DNA of 64,000 nucleotides from Bacillus sp. BGMRC 2118 (GCA_008364785.1 VTTJ01000012.1:34291-98290), one strand, 5' to 3'; shown: positions 15,631-23,477, numbered from the stretch's first letter. Notes: generated by a model not told the origin, from the sequence alone. A program made the numbers and translations.

Positions 15631-16737
15631 ATGAAAATGATTGAGACAGAACATAAACGAAAGCAGCTATATCAATATATTGACGATAATACATTCTCGA
15701 TATTATCTAGTAGTTTTGATGTATTCCTTATTATTGATGTAGATGGACAAATTACGTATGTAAGTAAAAGCTGTGAAGTGCTTTTAGGATATTCTACAGA
15801 TGCCATCTTAACCGAAATGAATCTAGTATACCTGTTTGGGAAAACAAATTACGAATTATTTCTAAAAGGTAAGGCATGTGAGCAACTCAATCAATTTTAT
15901 ACAAAGATAAATCTTGCTTATGGGAAATACATAAATGTAGATGTTGTCACAATTCCTATTTTCTCTAAGAGTGAATCTATATATATTGGTTCTTATATTG
16001 TTTTTAAAGAGGCAATACAACACAAAGATAAACAATATAGAAATTTGATTAATACGTTAACATTGTTATCAGAGAAATATGCAACAGCTGGTCAGTTAGC
16101 TGCAGGGATTGCCCATGAAATTCGTAACCCTATTACGGCAATTAAAGGGTTTCTTCAATTGTTATATGGAGAAAACATAGGGAACCAGGCATACTATGAG
16201 ATTATTAACTCAGAAATTGAGCGTATCGAGGTTATTTTAAAAGAGTTGATGGTGCTTGCCAAACCTACTAAACAATCGTTTGTAAAAGCTAATTTTAGGC
16301 AAATTCTTGATCAAGTTTTAATTCTTATGGAACCCCAGGCTATATTAAATAATATAAAAATTATAAAGGGATATAGTTTTACTAATCTATGGATTATGGG
16401 AGACGAAAGTCAACTTAAACAAGTATTTATTAATTTTATTAAGAATGCAGTTGAAGCAATGCCAAATGGTGGGGAAATTAGGGTGAATGGTACTATTGTA
16501 GAAGATAATTTAGTTTGTATAGACATTGTTGATCATGGATGCGGAATTCCTGTAGAGAGTTTACATCGGATTGGAGAGCCTTTTTTTACAACAAAGGAGA
16601 ATGGAACTGGACTAGGCATGCTAGTTAGTCACCATATCATTGAAGAGCATAAGGGGGATATAACAATCAAGAGTAATGAAAACGGAACGAGTATTACTGT
16701 TCAGTTACCTTTATTTTTGTATGGGATGGAAAAGTAA
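15631..16737 (+). CDS. PAS-domain sensor histidine kinase (orphan)
   Basis: A 368-residue cytoplasmic kinase. A PAS domain covers about residues 20-125 (VFLIIDVDGQITYVSKSCEV). The phosphoacceptor helix holds His162 in AAGIAHEIRNPITAIKGFL, followed by the N box (INFIKNAVEAM), G1 (DHGCGIP), F (EPFFTT) and G2 (GTGLGM) of the ATPase domain. There is no transmembrane segment. The layout is like the sporulation phosphorelay kinases of Bacillus that feed Spo0F, and no response regulator lies nearby. AAAGGAGG precedes ATG 15631. The input signal is unknown. Confidence 0.85.
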   Translation: MKMIETEHKRKQLYQYIDDNTFSILSSSFDVFLIIDVDGQITYVSKSCEVLLGYSTDAILTEMNLVYLFGKTNYELFLKGKACEQLNQFYTKINLAYGKYINVDVVTIPIFSKSESIYIGSYIVFKEAIQHKDKQYRNLINTLTLLSEKYATAGQLAAGIAHEIRNPITAIKGFLQLLYGENIGNQAYYEIINSEIERIEVILKELMVLAKPTKQSFVKANFRQILDQVLILMEPQAILNNIKIIKGYSFTNLWIMGDESQLKQVFINFIKNAVEAMPNGGEIRVNGTIVEDNLVCIDIVDHGCGIPVESLHRIGEPFFTTKENGTGLGMLVSHHIIEEHKGDITIKSNENGTSITVQLPLFLYGMEK

Positions 16738-17211
16738 ATTGGTTGTTATATTAATAGAATCATGGTATGATACAGTATGTCTGATGAATTAATGTCATTA
16801 GTTAAAATGTTATTCTTACTATATTTTTAACCTAATAGATTATGACCTATAAGGAACTTAAACTAATATTTAAATAAAAATAAAATAGATTGGTAAATGG
16901 CAGAAGCTATTAAATATAGTAGTCTGTCCATGACCTAACTTCACAATTGCTGAAGTTAGGTCTTTTTTATTTTTTTGGCTTTGTTAAATACCATTGTTGA
17001 TTTTTTTTACAGCAGTTGATTGCGGTTAAAGGTGGCAAAACGAAGGATCCAGTTCTCCTGTAGCAAACTTTAGTAGAACTCATGCTTGAAAGATACTATA
17101 GATTCAATTGTCTAATTATAAGTAGTTAGCTCCTAAAGTCAAACACCATAAGTAGCATGTGGAAAATTAACTCAACGTTTAACAGAGCCATTCTATAAAA
17201 GGAGGATTTCA
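16738..17211. other. Intergenic region after the PAS kinase
   Basis: This AT-rich stretch contains only one clear structure, the terminator at 16932-16978. I see no frame with a convincing start in the rest; the promoter of the first DUF2294 gene should lie in its right half. Confidence 0.5.
16932..16978 (+). terminator. Terminator between the kinase and the first DUF2294 gene
   Basis: GACCTAACTTCA and TGAAGTTAGGTC form a perfect 12-bp stem followed by TTTTTTATTTTTTT. It lies about 195 bp beyond the kinase stop. Confidence 0.85.
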
Positions 17212-17901
17212 ATGCTTGGAATTCAAGAAGAATTAATTGCTCTGAGCAGTTCAATCAGTAAGACGTTGAAACGTGCATTTGGAAAAGGACCTGAAACGTG
17301 TTACACAGTTAAAAAGGGAAATAGGATATATGTATTTGTGAGGAATTTCATGACACCGGCTGAAGAGATTTTAGTCAATAATCAAGAGACCGTTTTAGTA
17401 TCTCGTTTCCGCTCGGCGGTGATAAGCTCAATCTCCAAAGATGTCTTTGAAAAAGTCTCAAAAGGATTAAATGTAACGATTAGTTCCTTATCTCACGATT
17501 GGAATTATCATACAAACACGGGATTAATGATCATGGAAGTGGATCATACTGTTGACTTTGAAGACTATACAGTTGTTGGATTTAGAAAGGAATTACTACA
17601 ATTATTTCAAAGTATTGGCTCCGAAATGCATAAAGTACCTTATGATTTGAAAATTGTGAAGTATTCACAAAATATATGCTCAATAGAACTAAATAGTTTA
17701 ATGTTTCCATTAGTTTTCCTACTATTTAAGAATGGTAACGTCGACTTATTAATAAGTCATTCACAAGAAATTAAGAATGAATATATGAAGCAAAGCAAAT
17801 TATTTGAAGAAGTGTTTAATAGAAGTATTGAAGACTTATTTATAACCTGGGATTTTCATCATAATAAAAGCTATTTTGTTTTTACTTTTGAGAGGATATA
17901 A
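17212..17901 (+). CDS. DUF2294 (MpsC-like) protein 1, two tandem domains
   Basis: A 229-residue protein made of two related halves. The first (residues 1-112) matches DUF2294, now named after MpsC of the Staphylococcus Mps system, with FGKGPETCY, VFVRNFMTPAEE and SHDWNYHTNTGLMI. The second half (about 120-229) keeps the same end pattern (FITWDFHHNKSYFVFTF) but lacks the FGKGPE start. Most family members have one domain of about 115 residues. AAAGGAGG precedes the ATG. Two more paralogues follow at 18385 and 19097, with a mobile repeat between copies 1 and 2. The molecular role is unknown. Confidence 0.8.
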   Translation: MLGIQEELIALSSSISKTLKRAFGKGPETCYTVKKGNRIYVFVRNFMTPAEEILVNNQETVLVSRFRSAVISSISKDVFEKVSKGLNVTISSLSHDWNYHTNTGLMIMEVDHTVDFEDYTVVGFRKELLQLFQSIGSEMHKVPYDLKIVKYSQNICSIELNSLMFPLVFLLFKNGNVDLLISHSQEIKNEYMKQSKLFEEVFNRSIEDLFITWDFHHNKSYFVFTFERI

Positions 17902-17910
17902 CTATATTAA

Positions 17911-18094
17911 GGGTGTTTTCGTATAGATTGTTGCTTTACCGTAAAAATCCCAAAAGCCGGGTTTCACCTTATTATCTAGATACTTCTATACATAAAGAGA
18001 GTTGCTCTTTTCTAATCCTACATCGATTCGTCTCAAAAACTGTTATACATCGAAAATAATTGTACTAAAAGCAACAAAGACTTAGAAAAGAGCC
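17911..18094. mobile_element. Non-autonomous ISL3-like element, copy B (184 bp, inverted, perfect target duplication)
   Basis: The same element as at 5256 but in the opposite orientation: it starts GGGTGTTTTCGTATAGATTG and ends GAAAAGAGCC. TATATTAA flanks it on both sides (17903-17910 and 18095-18102), a perfect 8-bp duplication. It begins 9 bp after the stop of the first DUF2294 gene. Confidence 0.85.
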
Positions 18095-18106
18095 TATATT
18101 AATAAC

Positions 18107-18137
18107 AAAGAGAGGAGAGTTTCCTCTCTTTTTTTAT
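18107..18137 (+). terminator. Terminator before the second DUF2294 gene
   Basis: AAAGAGAGGA and TCCTCTCTTT pair around a short loop and run into a T tract. It was probably the terminator of DUF2294 gene 1 before the mobile element inserted between them. Confidence 0.75.
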
Positions 18138-18384
18138 GCCTCATTTCGTAAGTTTGTTTGCTAGTAAGAGGGCATGATATCCATAGTTTGGAGGGCAGAA
18201 CATGCTGTGGATACTATATTTTATGAAAAGATGCCCGGGTACCTTTATCTTGCTCATACCAGGTAACTGTTGGAAACAAAAATCTCAAGTGAAAAAAACA
18301 TTATTAGGGAAGTTATTCAATAGGAATTGTTATGTTTGGTAATAATATGAGCATATCGTTCATTAGAAGAAAGGGGTGAAGGGA

Positions 18385-19077
18385 GTGTCATCAGAAATGC
18401 AGCAAAAACTAATGGATATCAGTAGTTTAACAAGTAAAATGCTGAGAAAGAATTTTGGACGTGGACCTGAGTCTTGTTATGCCTCAGTAAATTTACAATA
18501 TCTCGTTTTTTACATTCGTGGTTTTCTTTCACCAATGGAATCAGTCTTACTTGAAAATGGTAATTCAGATAAAATCGATATATCACGCAGTATTGTGATG
18601 AAAAATGTCTTAACTGAGTTAAAAGGAATTCTTGAGGTCGAATTTGAACAGGACGTAACCTACTTTTATCATGACTGGAATTATCCACAAAACAGAGGGA
18701 TGATTGTTGTTGAATTTGAAAATAACATTTTGGTAGAAATGGACCAAACGCACTCCACATCAGAGAATGACTCGTTGATTAAGGAAGTGGAAAGAATCAG
18801 TGCTCTCGTTCAAAAAATACCCGAAAAAACGGAAGTTTACCCGATTACATCAAAGATTTGTTTAATTAAAAGAGAGGGCATCTTAATACAAATTGAAAAA
18901 GCATTAATCGAGAAGGGATACGAGCAAACTCTATATGTAACGAAGGATGAATTGGAAAAGTCTTATCTGCATAGAGATGGCCGATTTGAAGACATTTTTC
19001 ATAATCCTGTTTCAGATATTTTTGTTGACTGGGATTTTAAAAGAGATAATAGCATTATTTGTTTCGTATTAAAGTAA
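18385..19077 (+). CDS. DUF2294 (MpsC-like) protein 2, two tandem domains
   Basis: A paralogue of the gene at 17212 with the same two-half plan. The N-terminal half has FGRGPESCY, FYIRGFLSPME and YHDWNYPQNRGMIVVEF. The C-terminal half has IEKALIEKGYEQTL, ELEKSYLHRDGRFEDIF and FVDWDFKRDNSIICFVL. The DWN and DWD ends suggest an internal duplication. I prefer GTG 18385 because AAAGGGG lies 8 nt upstream and the N terminus then aligns with copy 1; GTG 18376 and ATG 18397 are alternatives. It ends 19 bp before copy 3, so the two form an operon. Confidence 0.8.
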   Translation: MSSEMQQKLMDISSLTSKMLRKNFGRGPESCYASVNLQYLVFYIRGFLSPMESVLLENGNSDKIDISRSIVMKNVLTELKGILEVEFEQDVTYFYHDWNYPQNRGMIVVEFENNILVEMDQTHSTSENDSLIKEVERISALVQKIPEKTEVYPITSKICLIKREGILIQIEKALIEKGYEQTLYVTKDELEKSYLHRDGRFEDIFHNPVSDIFVDWDFKRDNSIICFVLK

Positions 19078-19096
19078 AAAGAGAGGAGGAGGCTTA

Positions 19097-19834
19097 ATGG
19101 AGAATCTAGAAGAAAAACAAGAAAAAATTAGTACCTACATTAATCAATTATTACAAGACAGTTTTGGAAAGAATCCTGACTGGGTGTCTGTTACATTTAA
19201 TGGGACTTTTATTACAATATACATAAGGGGCTTCCTTTCGCCACCTGAAAAAGTGTTACTTGAGCAGGACAAAGAGATGTTGGTTTATCAAATGAGAGAG
19301 AAGTTAATGATAAGCTTCTTACCAGAAATTAAAACCTATATTCAAGTGATTACGGGTGCTAAAATACGCGAGATGTACTATGATTGGAATTTCCAAAATA
19401 AATCGGGAATGATAGCTGGTGTAAGCTCTGAGCCATTTACAAGCATGGATGAATTAAAGGAGCTATACACTGGCAAACAAGAGATAGAACAAGAAGTTAT
19501 TACGATTAGTCAACAGACTGAAAAAGTTCCTGAAGAAATCTATTCATGTTTAGTCAGTCCAAGAGTTCTTATTGTAATTAGAAATGGGATACTAGTTCGG
19601 ATCGAAAAGGAATTTATAAGATTAGGCTATCAAGATACATTGAAATCAGTAAAGCGCAATTTAGAGAAATCATATCTCCATAATAGTAGCCATATGGAAT
19701 CTTATCTTAATCAGCAAATAGTGGATGTCTTTGTGGATTGGGACTTACAGCTAGATAAAAGTCTTATTGTTCTTATGCTAAATCCCAAAGAACCTATGGG
19801 ACAAGAGGATGTGTACAAGGTGAATATTGAGTAG
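19097..19834 (+). CDS. DUF2294 (MpsC-like) protein 3, two tandem domains
   Basis: The third paralogue, 245 residues, with FGKNPDWVS, YIRGFLSPPEK and YYDWNFQNKSGMIAG in the first half and RIEKEFIRLGYQDTL, NLEKSYLHNSSHMESYL and FVDWDLQLDKSLIVLML in the second. It is closer to copy 2 than to copy 1, as shown by shared strings such as RGFLSP and KSYLH. The family motif FGxGPE is changed to FGKNPD. AGAGGAGGAGG precedes the ATG, and the gap to copy 2 is 19 bp. No mpsA or mpsB partner is in the window. Function unknown. Confidence 0.8.
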   Translation: MENLEEKQEKISTYINQLLQDSFGKNPDWVSVTFNGTFITIYIRGFLSPPEKVLLEQDKEMLVYQMREKLMISFLPEIKTYIQVITGAKIREMYYDWNFQNKSGMIAGVSSEPFTSMDELKELYTGKQEIEQEVITISQQTEKVPEEIYSCLVSPRVLIVIRNGILVRIEKEFIRLGYQDTLKSVKRNLEKSYLHNSSHMESYLNQQIVDVFVDWDLQLDKSLIVLMLNPKEPMGQEDVYKVNIE

Positions 19835-19941
19835 GGGAACAGGGTAATCCTGTTACCTTTACTTCATGGATATAGTTAACTTTTAGTAAATAAAGTATGA
19901 TTGAAAAATATAATAAATAGTTATACTTTTCTATTAACTCA

Positions 19942-19970
19942 TTGACGATGGTAGAAAAGAGCTATAATAT
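19942..19970 (+). promoter_or_regulatory. Promoter of the c-di-GMP riboswitch transcript
   Basis: TTGACG (19942-19947) is followed by TATAAT (19963-19968, 15-bp spacer) or TAATAT (19965-19970, 17-bp spacer). The aptamer starts about 55 bp downstream. Confidence 0.65.
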
Positions 19971-20024
19971 AAATATATATATATGTGTTAGTTAGTGGAA
20001 TTATTTTATAAGAATTTTAATAGT

Positions 20025-20113
20025 TAGAAGGGGCAAATCCACTGAAAAGTGGGGACGCAAAACTAGAGGGGCTAATGTCTTTGATAATGCCAGCCAGTTG
20101 CCGAAATATTCTA
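20025..20113 (+). ncRNA. Cyclic di-GMP-I (GEMM-I) riboswitch aptamer
   Basis: The sequence has the conserved GEMM-I elements in order: GGGCAAA, a hairpin closed by TCCACTGAAAAGTGGG, the GGACGCAAA core, a second helical arm and CAGTTGCCG. P1 is formed by TAGAA (20025-20029) and TTCTA (20109-20113). The GNRA-like GAAA of the first hairpin and its expected receptor arm (CTAATG...) are present. Class I aptamers bind c-di-GMP with pico- to nanomolar affinity. A terminator follows at 20161, and a GGDEF gene follows that. Confidence 0.88.
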
Positions 20114-20160
20114 TGGTTAGAAAAAGTTTATTGTACTTGATACATAAATTCTTCTACAGC

Positions 20161-20192
20161 AGATTAATCGGTTATGATTAATCTTTTTTTAT
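20161..20192 (+). terminator. Expression-platform terminator of the c-di-GMP riboswitch
   Basis: AGATTAATC and GATTAATCT pair around a 5-nt loop and are followed by TTTTTTT. Its position 48 bp after the aptamer suits transcriptional control of the downstream gene. I could not settle whether ligand binding turns it on or off. Confidence 0.75.
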
Positions 20193-20408
20193 TGTTGTTA
20201 TGCACAATTATGTTATGTTGGTATTCGTATTTCACTTCTGCGACTATTCTGTTCTGCGAGAAACGATGTTTTGTCTATATTTTCCTCTTATTTTTAGAAC
20301 CTCTTGCTCTATTTATCAAGTATCCAACAACAGAGAATTTCAAAAAAACTTGCCATTGGTGTTAAGTGTCATTGTGTGTTAAGAAAATGTCTCATGGATG
20401 TGTTTATT

Positions 20409-21617
20409 GTGGAAAATAAAAAGCTGGTAAAAAGTAAATATCAAGAAACCCTATCAATGATTGACCAATTACTTAAAAAGATTGGTTCGGATGGGGAAAT
20501 CATTACGAATGATACAGAACAAATGCTTGATACGTTATATGACAATGGACAACAAGATAAGGAAGTAGTGGAGTCTGTGCTCACGCAACTTGAACATATT
20601 CATAAACAAATTGAAAACATGAACTGGTTGAACAAACATTATAAAATTATTCATGATTTCTCTCAAACGTGCAGTAAAACACTAAATGAAGATGTACTAC
20701 TTGAAAAGGCATTTGAGCTTGTTTCAGAGGTTATGCCAACTGACTCGTTTTATATTGCTTCTTATAATGAAGGAACAGACTATGTAGAGTTTCTATTTAT
20801 GATTGACAACGGAGAACTCTATCCACGCTCTACCATACAACTTGGGGATAACTATACAACGAAAGTGATAAAAACTAGAGAAATCATTCATGTGAAAGCC
20901 TCAAGTGAACCCCAAGAGTTTGATGTAATTATTGGGGTTGAGGATACAAGTTCACATTTGTTTGTACCTATTATTATTGATGATCATGTCAAAGGAGTCA
21001 TTTCTGCACAATGCTTTGAAGACTTTGCATACCGAAAAGAGCATGAAGAGCTCCTGCAATTAATTGGTACACAAGTGTTTAACTCAATTGAAACCGCCCG
21101 ATTATACGGGAAAATCTATTATATGTCCCAAACAGATGAATTAACCGGCTTGAAGAATCACAGAGCCTTTCACGAGGATTTATCAAAATTGTTGGGGGAT
21201 AGCAAAGATGAAATTACCCTTGTTATGCTAGATTCGGATAACCTGAAAAGAGTAAATGACTTATATGGTCATGATATGGGTGATAAGTATTTAAAGGTAC
21301 TTGCTGACGGTATTAGTTCTATACAGAACGATGAAATAGAAGGGTATCGTTATGCAGGCGATGAATTTATGATTATCGTAAAAAATAGCACCTCAATTCA
21401 AATTGAAGGGCTATACGAACAGTTAAGAGACTACTATTCTGAAAATCCGATTCAACTGACGAATTTACAACTTAATATCTCAATAAGTTGTGGAGTGGCG
21501 AAATTTCCTGAACATGGACAATCAGTGGATACATTAAAAAAATCAGCAGATGAAGCATTATATGAAGCGAAAAACGGTGGGAAAAACAGATTGGTGTATC
21601 ATAACAAAAAAGTCTAG
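20409..21617 (+). CDS. GAF-GGDEF diguanylate cyclase
   Basis: A soluble protein of about 402 residues. A helical N-terminal segment leads to a GAF domain (about residues 75-225) and a GGDEF domain (about 240-400). The active-site motif is AGDEF (RYAGDEFMIIV near 316), a form found in active enzymes, with the metal aspartate in VMLDSDNLKRVND. No inhibitory RxxD site is clear. GTG 20409 is chosen because GGATGTG lies 6 nt before it; ATG 20394 has a poor site. The c-di-GMP riboswitch about 300 bp upstream implies feedback by the product. Confidence 0.82.
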   Translation: MENKKLVKSKYQETLSMIDQLLKKIGSDGEIITNDTEQMLDTLYDNGQQDKEVVESVLTQLEHIHKQIENMNWLNKHYKIIHDFSQTCSKTLNEDVLLEKAFELVSEVMPTDSFYIASYNEGTDYVEFLFMIDNGELYPRSTIQLGDNYTTKVIKTREIIHVKASSEPQEFDVIIGVEDTSSHLFVPIIIDDHVKGVISAQCFEDFAYRKEHEELLQLIGTQVFNSIETARLYGKIYYMSQTDELTGLKNHRAFHEDLSKLLGDSKDEITLVMLDSDNLKRVNDLYGHDMGDKYLKVLADGISSIQNDEIEGYRYAGDEFMIIVKNSTSIQIEGLYEQLRDYYSENPIQLTNLQLNISISCGVAKFPEHGQSVDTLKKSADEALYEAKNGGKNRLVYHNKKV

Positions 21618-21637
21618 CATAATTGCTAGACTTTTTT
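21605..21637 (+). terminator. Terminator after the GGDEF gene
   Basis: AAAAAGTCTAGC and GCTAGACTTTTT pair around a 6-nt loop and run into Ts. The stem includes the stop codon TAG (21615-21617). Confidence 0.85.
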
Positions 21638-21696
21638 GTTTAAATTGATGAAGAGTTTTGATTAAGTAATATTGGACATTTTCTTGATGGCCAGAG

Positions 21697-22134
21697 TTAC
21701 ATATAAGGTTTTACAACCATAAACCAAAGCATGGCCAGTAATAATACTAAATAGATCCAAACAGCCTTCCTTAGCTTTTTTACTAACATCTCCCGATTCT
21801 GATTCTCCTCTTGGAATTTTCTCAATGTGGGAGAAAAGGCTCGTGCTAGAAAGAACAAAGAACTAAATAGTAATAGTAAGGTTGCAACAATCCAAGGAGT
21901 TTTCCACGTCCACGGTCCTAGAATGACGAGTAGGACACCTGAGCCAATTAATACATGACCGGCATGTTTTGTAAAGCGAACCACATATCGAAATGTATGT
22001 AGCAACGATTGTAATTCCGCTTCTATTTGTGTTCGTAACCGGTTTACGACAGGAATCAATATGAAGAAAGGTCCTATAGATGCTGCGGCACTTACCACAT
22101 GTACATAAATTAATAGTTTATATAAGAAGTCCAC
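21697..22134 (-). CDS. Four-helix membrane protein (DUF2269-like)
   Basis: A 145-residue protein with four hydrophobic segments. The first holds YKLLIYVHVVSAAASIGPFF, with conserved histidine and glycine as in DUF2269-type membrane proteins. A basic loop follows the third helix (RAFSPTLRKFQEENQNREM). The function is unknown. It lies 11 bp downstream of the ASCH gene on the same strand, so both are probably in one transcript. The family call is moderate. Confidence 0.6.
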   Translation of the reverse strand: MDFLYKLLIYVHVVSAAASIGPFFILIPVVNRLRTQIEAELQSLLHTFRYVVRFTKHAGHVLIGSGVLLVILGPWTWKTPWIVATLLLLFSSLFFLARAFSPTLRKFQEENQNREMLVKKLRKAVWIYLVLLLAMLWFMVVKPYM

Positions 22135-22145
22135 TAAATTAGCCT

Positions 22146-22496
22146 CTATTCATTAACAGGACTGAATTCGTGCACCCAAACTCTCATATGAGGTAACCAA
22201 GGCATACCTGGGTGGTATGATAATATAGATTCCTTATATTCGTCAACGGTGTTGAAGCCTTCATGCTGTGCATGCTCATCTGTTAATTCACCCAATGCTT
22301 GGGAGTAAACATTATTTACAACAAACTTTTTCCCTTCTAATATAAACTCTTCACCAATATCAGCATACCGCCCATTACGTCTTGTCGCTGTTTTATTTCC
22401 TTCAACTACCTTTTTAATGTCAGATGGCATCGTAATAAGTCTTTCAATTGTACATGTTTTTTCTGGCAGTTCATTTTGTTCGTGTTGATTTGTCAT
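22146..22496 (-). CDS. ASCH-domain protein
   Basis: A 116-residue protein with an ASCH domain from about residue 20: IKKVVEGNKTATRRNGRY fits the conserved helix and basic patch, followed by the beta barrel (IGEEFILEGKKFVV). ASCH domains are PUA-like and are thought to bind RNA; some hydrolyse N4-acetylcytidine. The activity here is not known. AAGGAG lies before the ATG on the minus strand. The gene is followed closely by the membrane protein at 21697. Confidence 0.75.
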   Translation of the reverse strand: MTNQHEQNELPEKTCTIERLITMPSDIKKVVEGNKTATRRNGRYADIGEEFILEGKKFVVNNVYSQALGELTDEHAQHEGFNTVDEYKESILSYHPGMPWLPHMRVWVHEFSPVNE

Positions 22497-22586
22497 ATGC
22501 GCAAATTCTCCTTTATATTTAAGTCAGTTACACTATATCATATAACGTTTGACTGAAGAAATAGTGATCCGTTTGGTATACTGAAC

Positions 22587-22991
22587 TTGAGGACATTATG
22601 GTGGGGCGTGGTTGTTATTCATAAAATACAAAAAGTTATTTATATAATTCTTGGTTTTATTTTTATGGGGCTTGGTATGATTGGAATTGTTCTACCGCTA
22701 TTACCGACAACACCCTTATTGCTACTAGCATCTTTCTTTTTTATGAAAGGATCCAGTAAATTTGAAAAGTGGTTTAAAGGTACAACTGTGTATAAAAAAC
22801 ACCTGGAGGAATTTGTGAAGAATCGATCGATGACAAAAAAGCAAAAGCTGACGATTTTGATTTTTGCAGATATCATGATCGCAATACCTTTTTTCTTAAC
22901 TGACAGTATCATTGTCAAGGCTGTGCTACTACTAATAGTGATTTATAAATACTATTATTTTATAACGAAAATTAAAACGATACGTGTGTAA
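22587..22991 (+). CDS. DUF454 (YbaN-like) membrane protein
   Basis: A protein of about 125-134 residues with two or three hydrophobic segments and the DUF454 signature LGMIGIVLPLLPTTPLLLLASFFFMKGS, which places it with YbaN. Its role is unknown. The start is uncertain: TTG 22587 gives the full frame, while GTG 22608 and a site GGTGGGG just before it are possible alternatives. It is transcribed divergently from the ASCH gene and has its own terminator at 23051. Confidence 0.72.
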   Translation: MRTLWWGVVVIHKIQKVIYIILGFIFMGLGMIGIVLPLLPTTPLLLLASFFFMKGSSKFEKWFKGTTVYKKHLEEFVKNRSMTKKQKLTILIFADIMIAIPFFLTDSIIVKAVLLLIVIYKYYYFITKIKTIRV

Positions 22992-23050
22992 CTAATCTCT
23001 ATGTGTTCATCTTCAAAAAATTTAAATTGTAAACAAAAATAAATTAACGT

Positions 23051-23078
23051 GCACCTCTTGTGTTGAGGTGTTTTTTTA
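23051..23078 (+). terminator. Terminator after the DUF454 gene
   Basis: CACCTC and GAGGTG pair around a 7-nt loop and are followed by TTTTTTT. Confidence 0.8.
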
Positions 23079-23267
23079 TTAGGGAAAGGTAAGGAGATGT
23101 TCTATTACAATAATAAGTTATAAGAACTGAAAAAAGATAAAATTGGGGTGATGAAGGAATAAGTTGATATAGAGAAAGTGTATCTGTTAGCTAATCAAAC
23201 GTTTGTTTAAATAGTAGTGGAGATTCAATATAGTAAAATAATGAACGATAAATAGGAGGTAATTTTT

Positions 23268-23461
23268 TATCCACAAACTAGATAGTCGAGAAAGGTTAAT
23301 ATATTGGGATTTACACAGGTTTGTCCACATTATCCACAAATTAAAATAAAATAATCCACAAAATAGGGTATTTCGACAAAATGTGATAGAGTCAATATCC
23401 ATGCAACAATTAAATGGATATCCACATTATCCACATAATTGTGGATAAACCTGTGTATATA
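23268..23461. promoter_or_regulatory. DnaA-box cluster (eight boxes in 194 bp)
   Basis: Perfect TTATCCACA boxes lie at 23268-23276, 23331-23339, 23428-23436 (plus) and 23441-23449 (minus, TGTGGATAA). One-mismatch boxes lie at 23322-23330 (TTGTCCACA), 23353-23361 (TAATCCACA), 23419-23427 (ATATCCACA) and 23453-23461 (minus). Boxes at 23322/23331 and 23419/23428 are head-to-tail with no gap, and 23428/23441 are inverted with a 4-bp gap. TACACAGGTTTGTCCACA (23313-23330) recurs inverted at 23441-23458 with one change. An AT-rich tract follows. No oriC genes are nearby. Confidence 0.8.
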
Positions 23462-23477
23462 TTTATATATTTAGAAA

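Noticed and set aside
19835..20024. A fourth DUF2294 gene fragment before the riboswitch
   Set aside because: No frame in this AT-rich stretch contains the family motifs.
23187..23402. Minus-strand open frame across the DnaA-box cluster
   Set aside because: The start lacks a ribosome binding site and the translation is low in complexity; the DnaA boxes explain the sequence better.
23268..23461. Chromosomal or plasmid replication origin
   Set aside because: No dnaA, dnaN, rep or par gene is in the window, and the flanking genes are the ordinary yfh block, so I call it a box cluster only.
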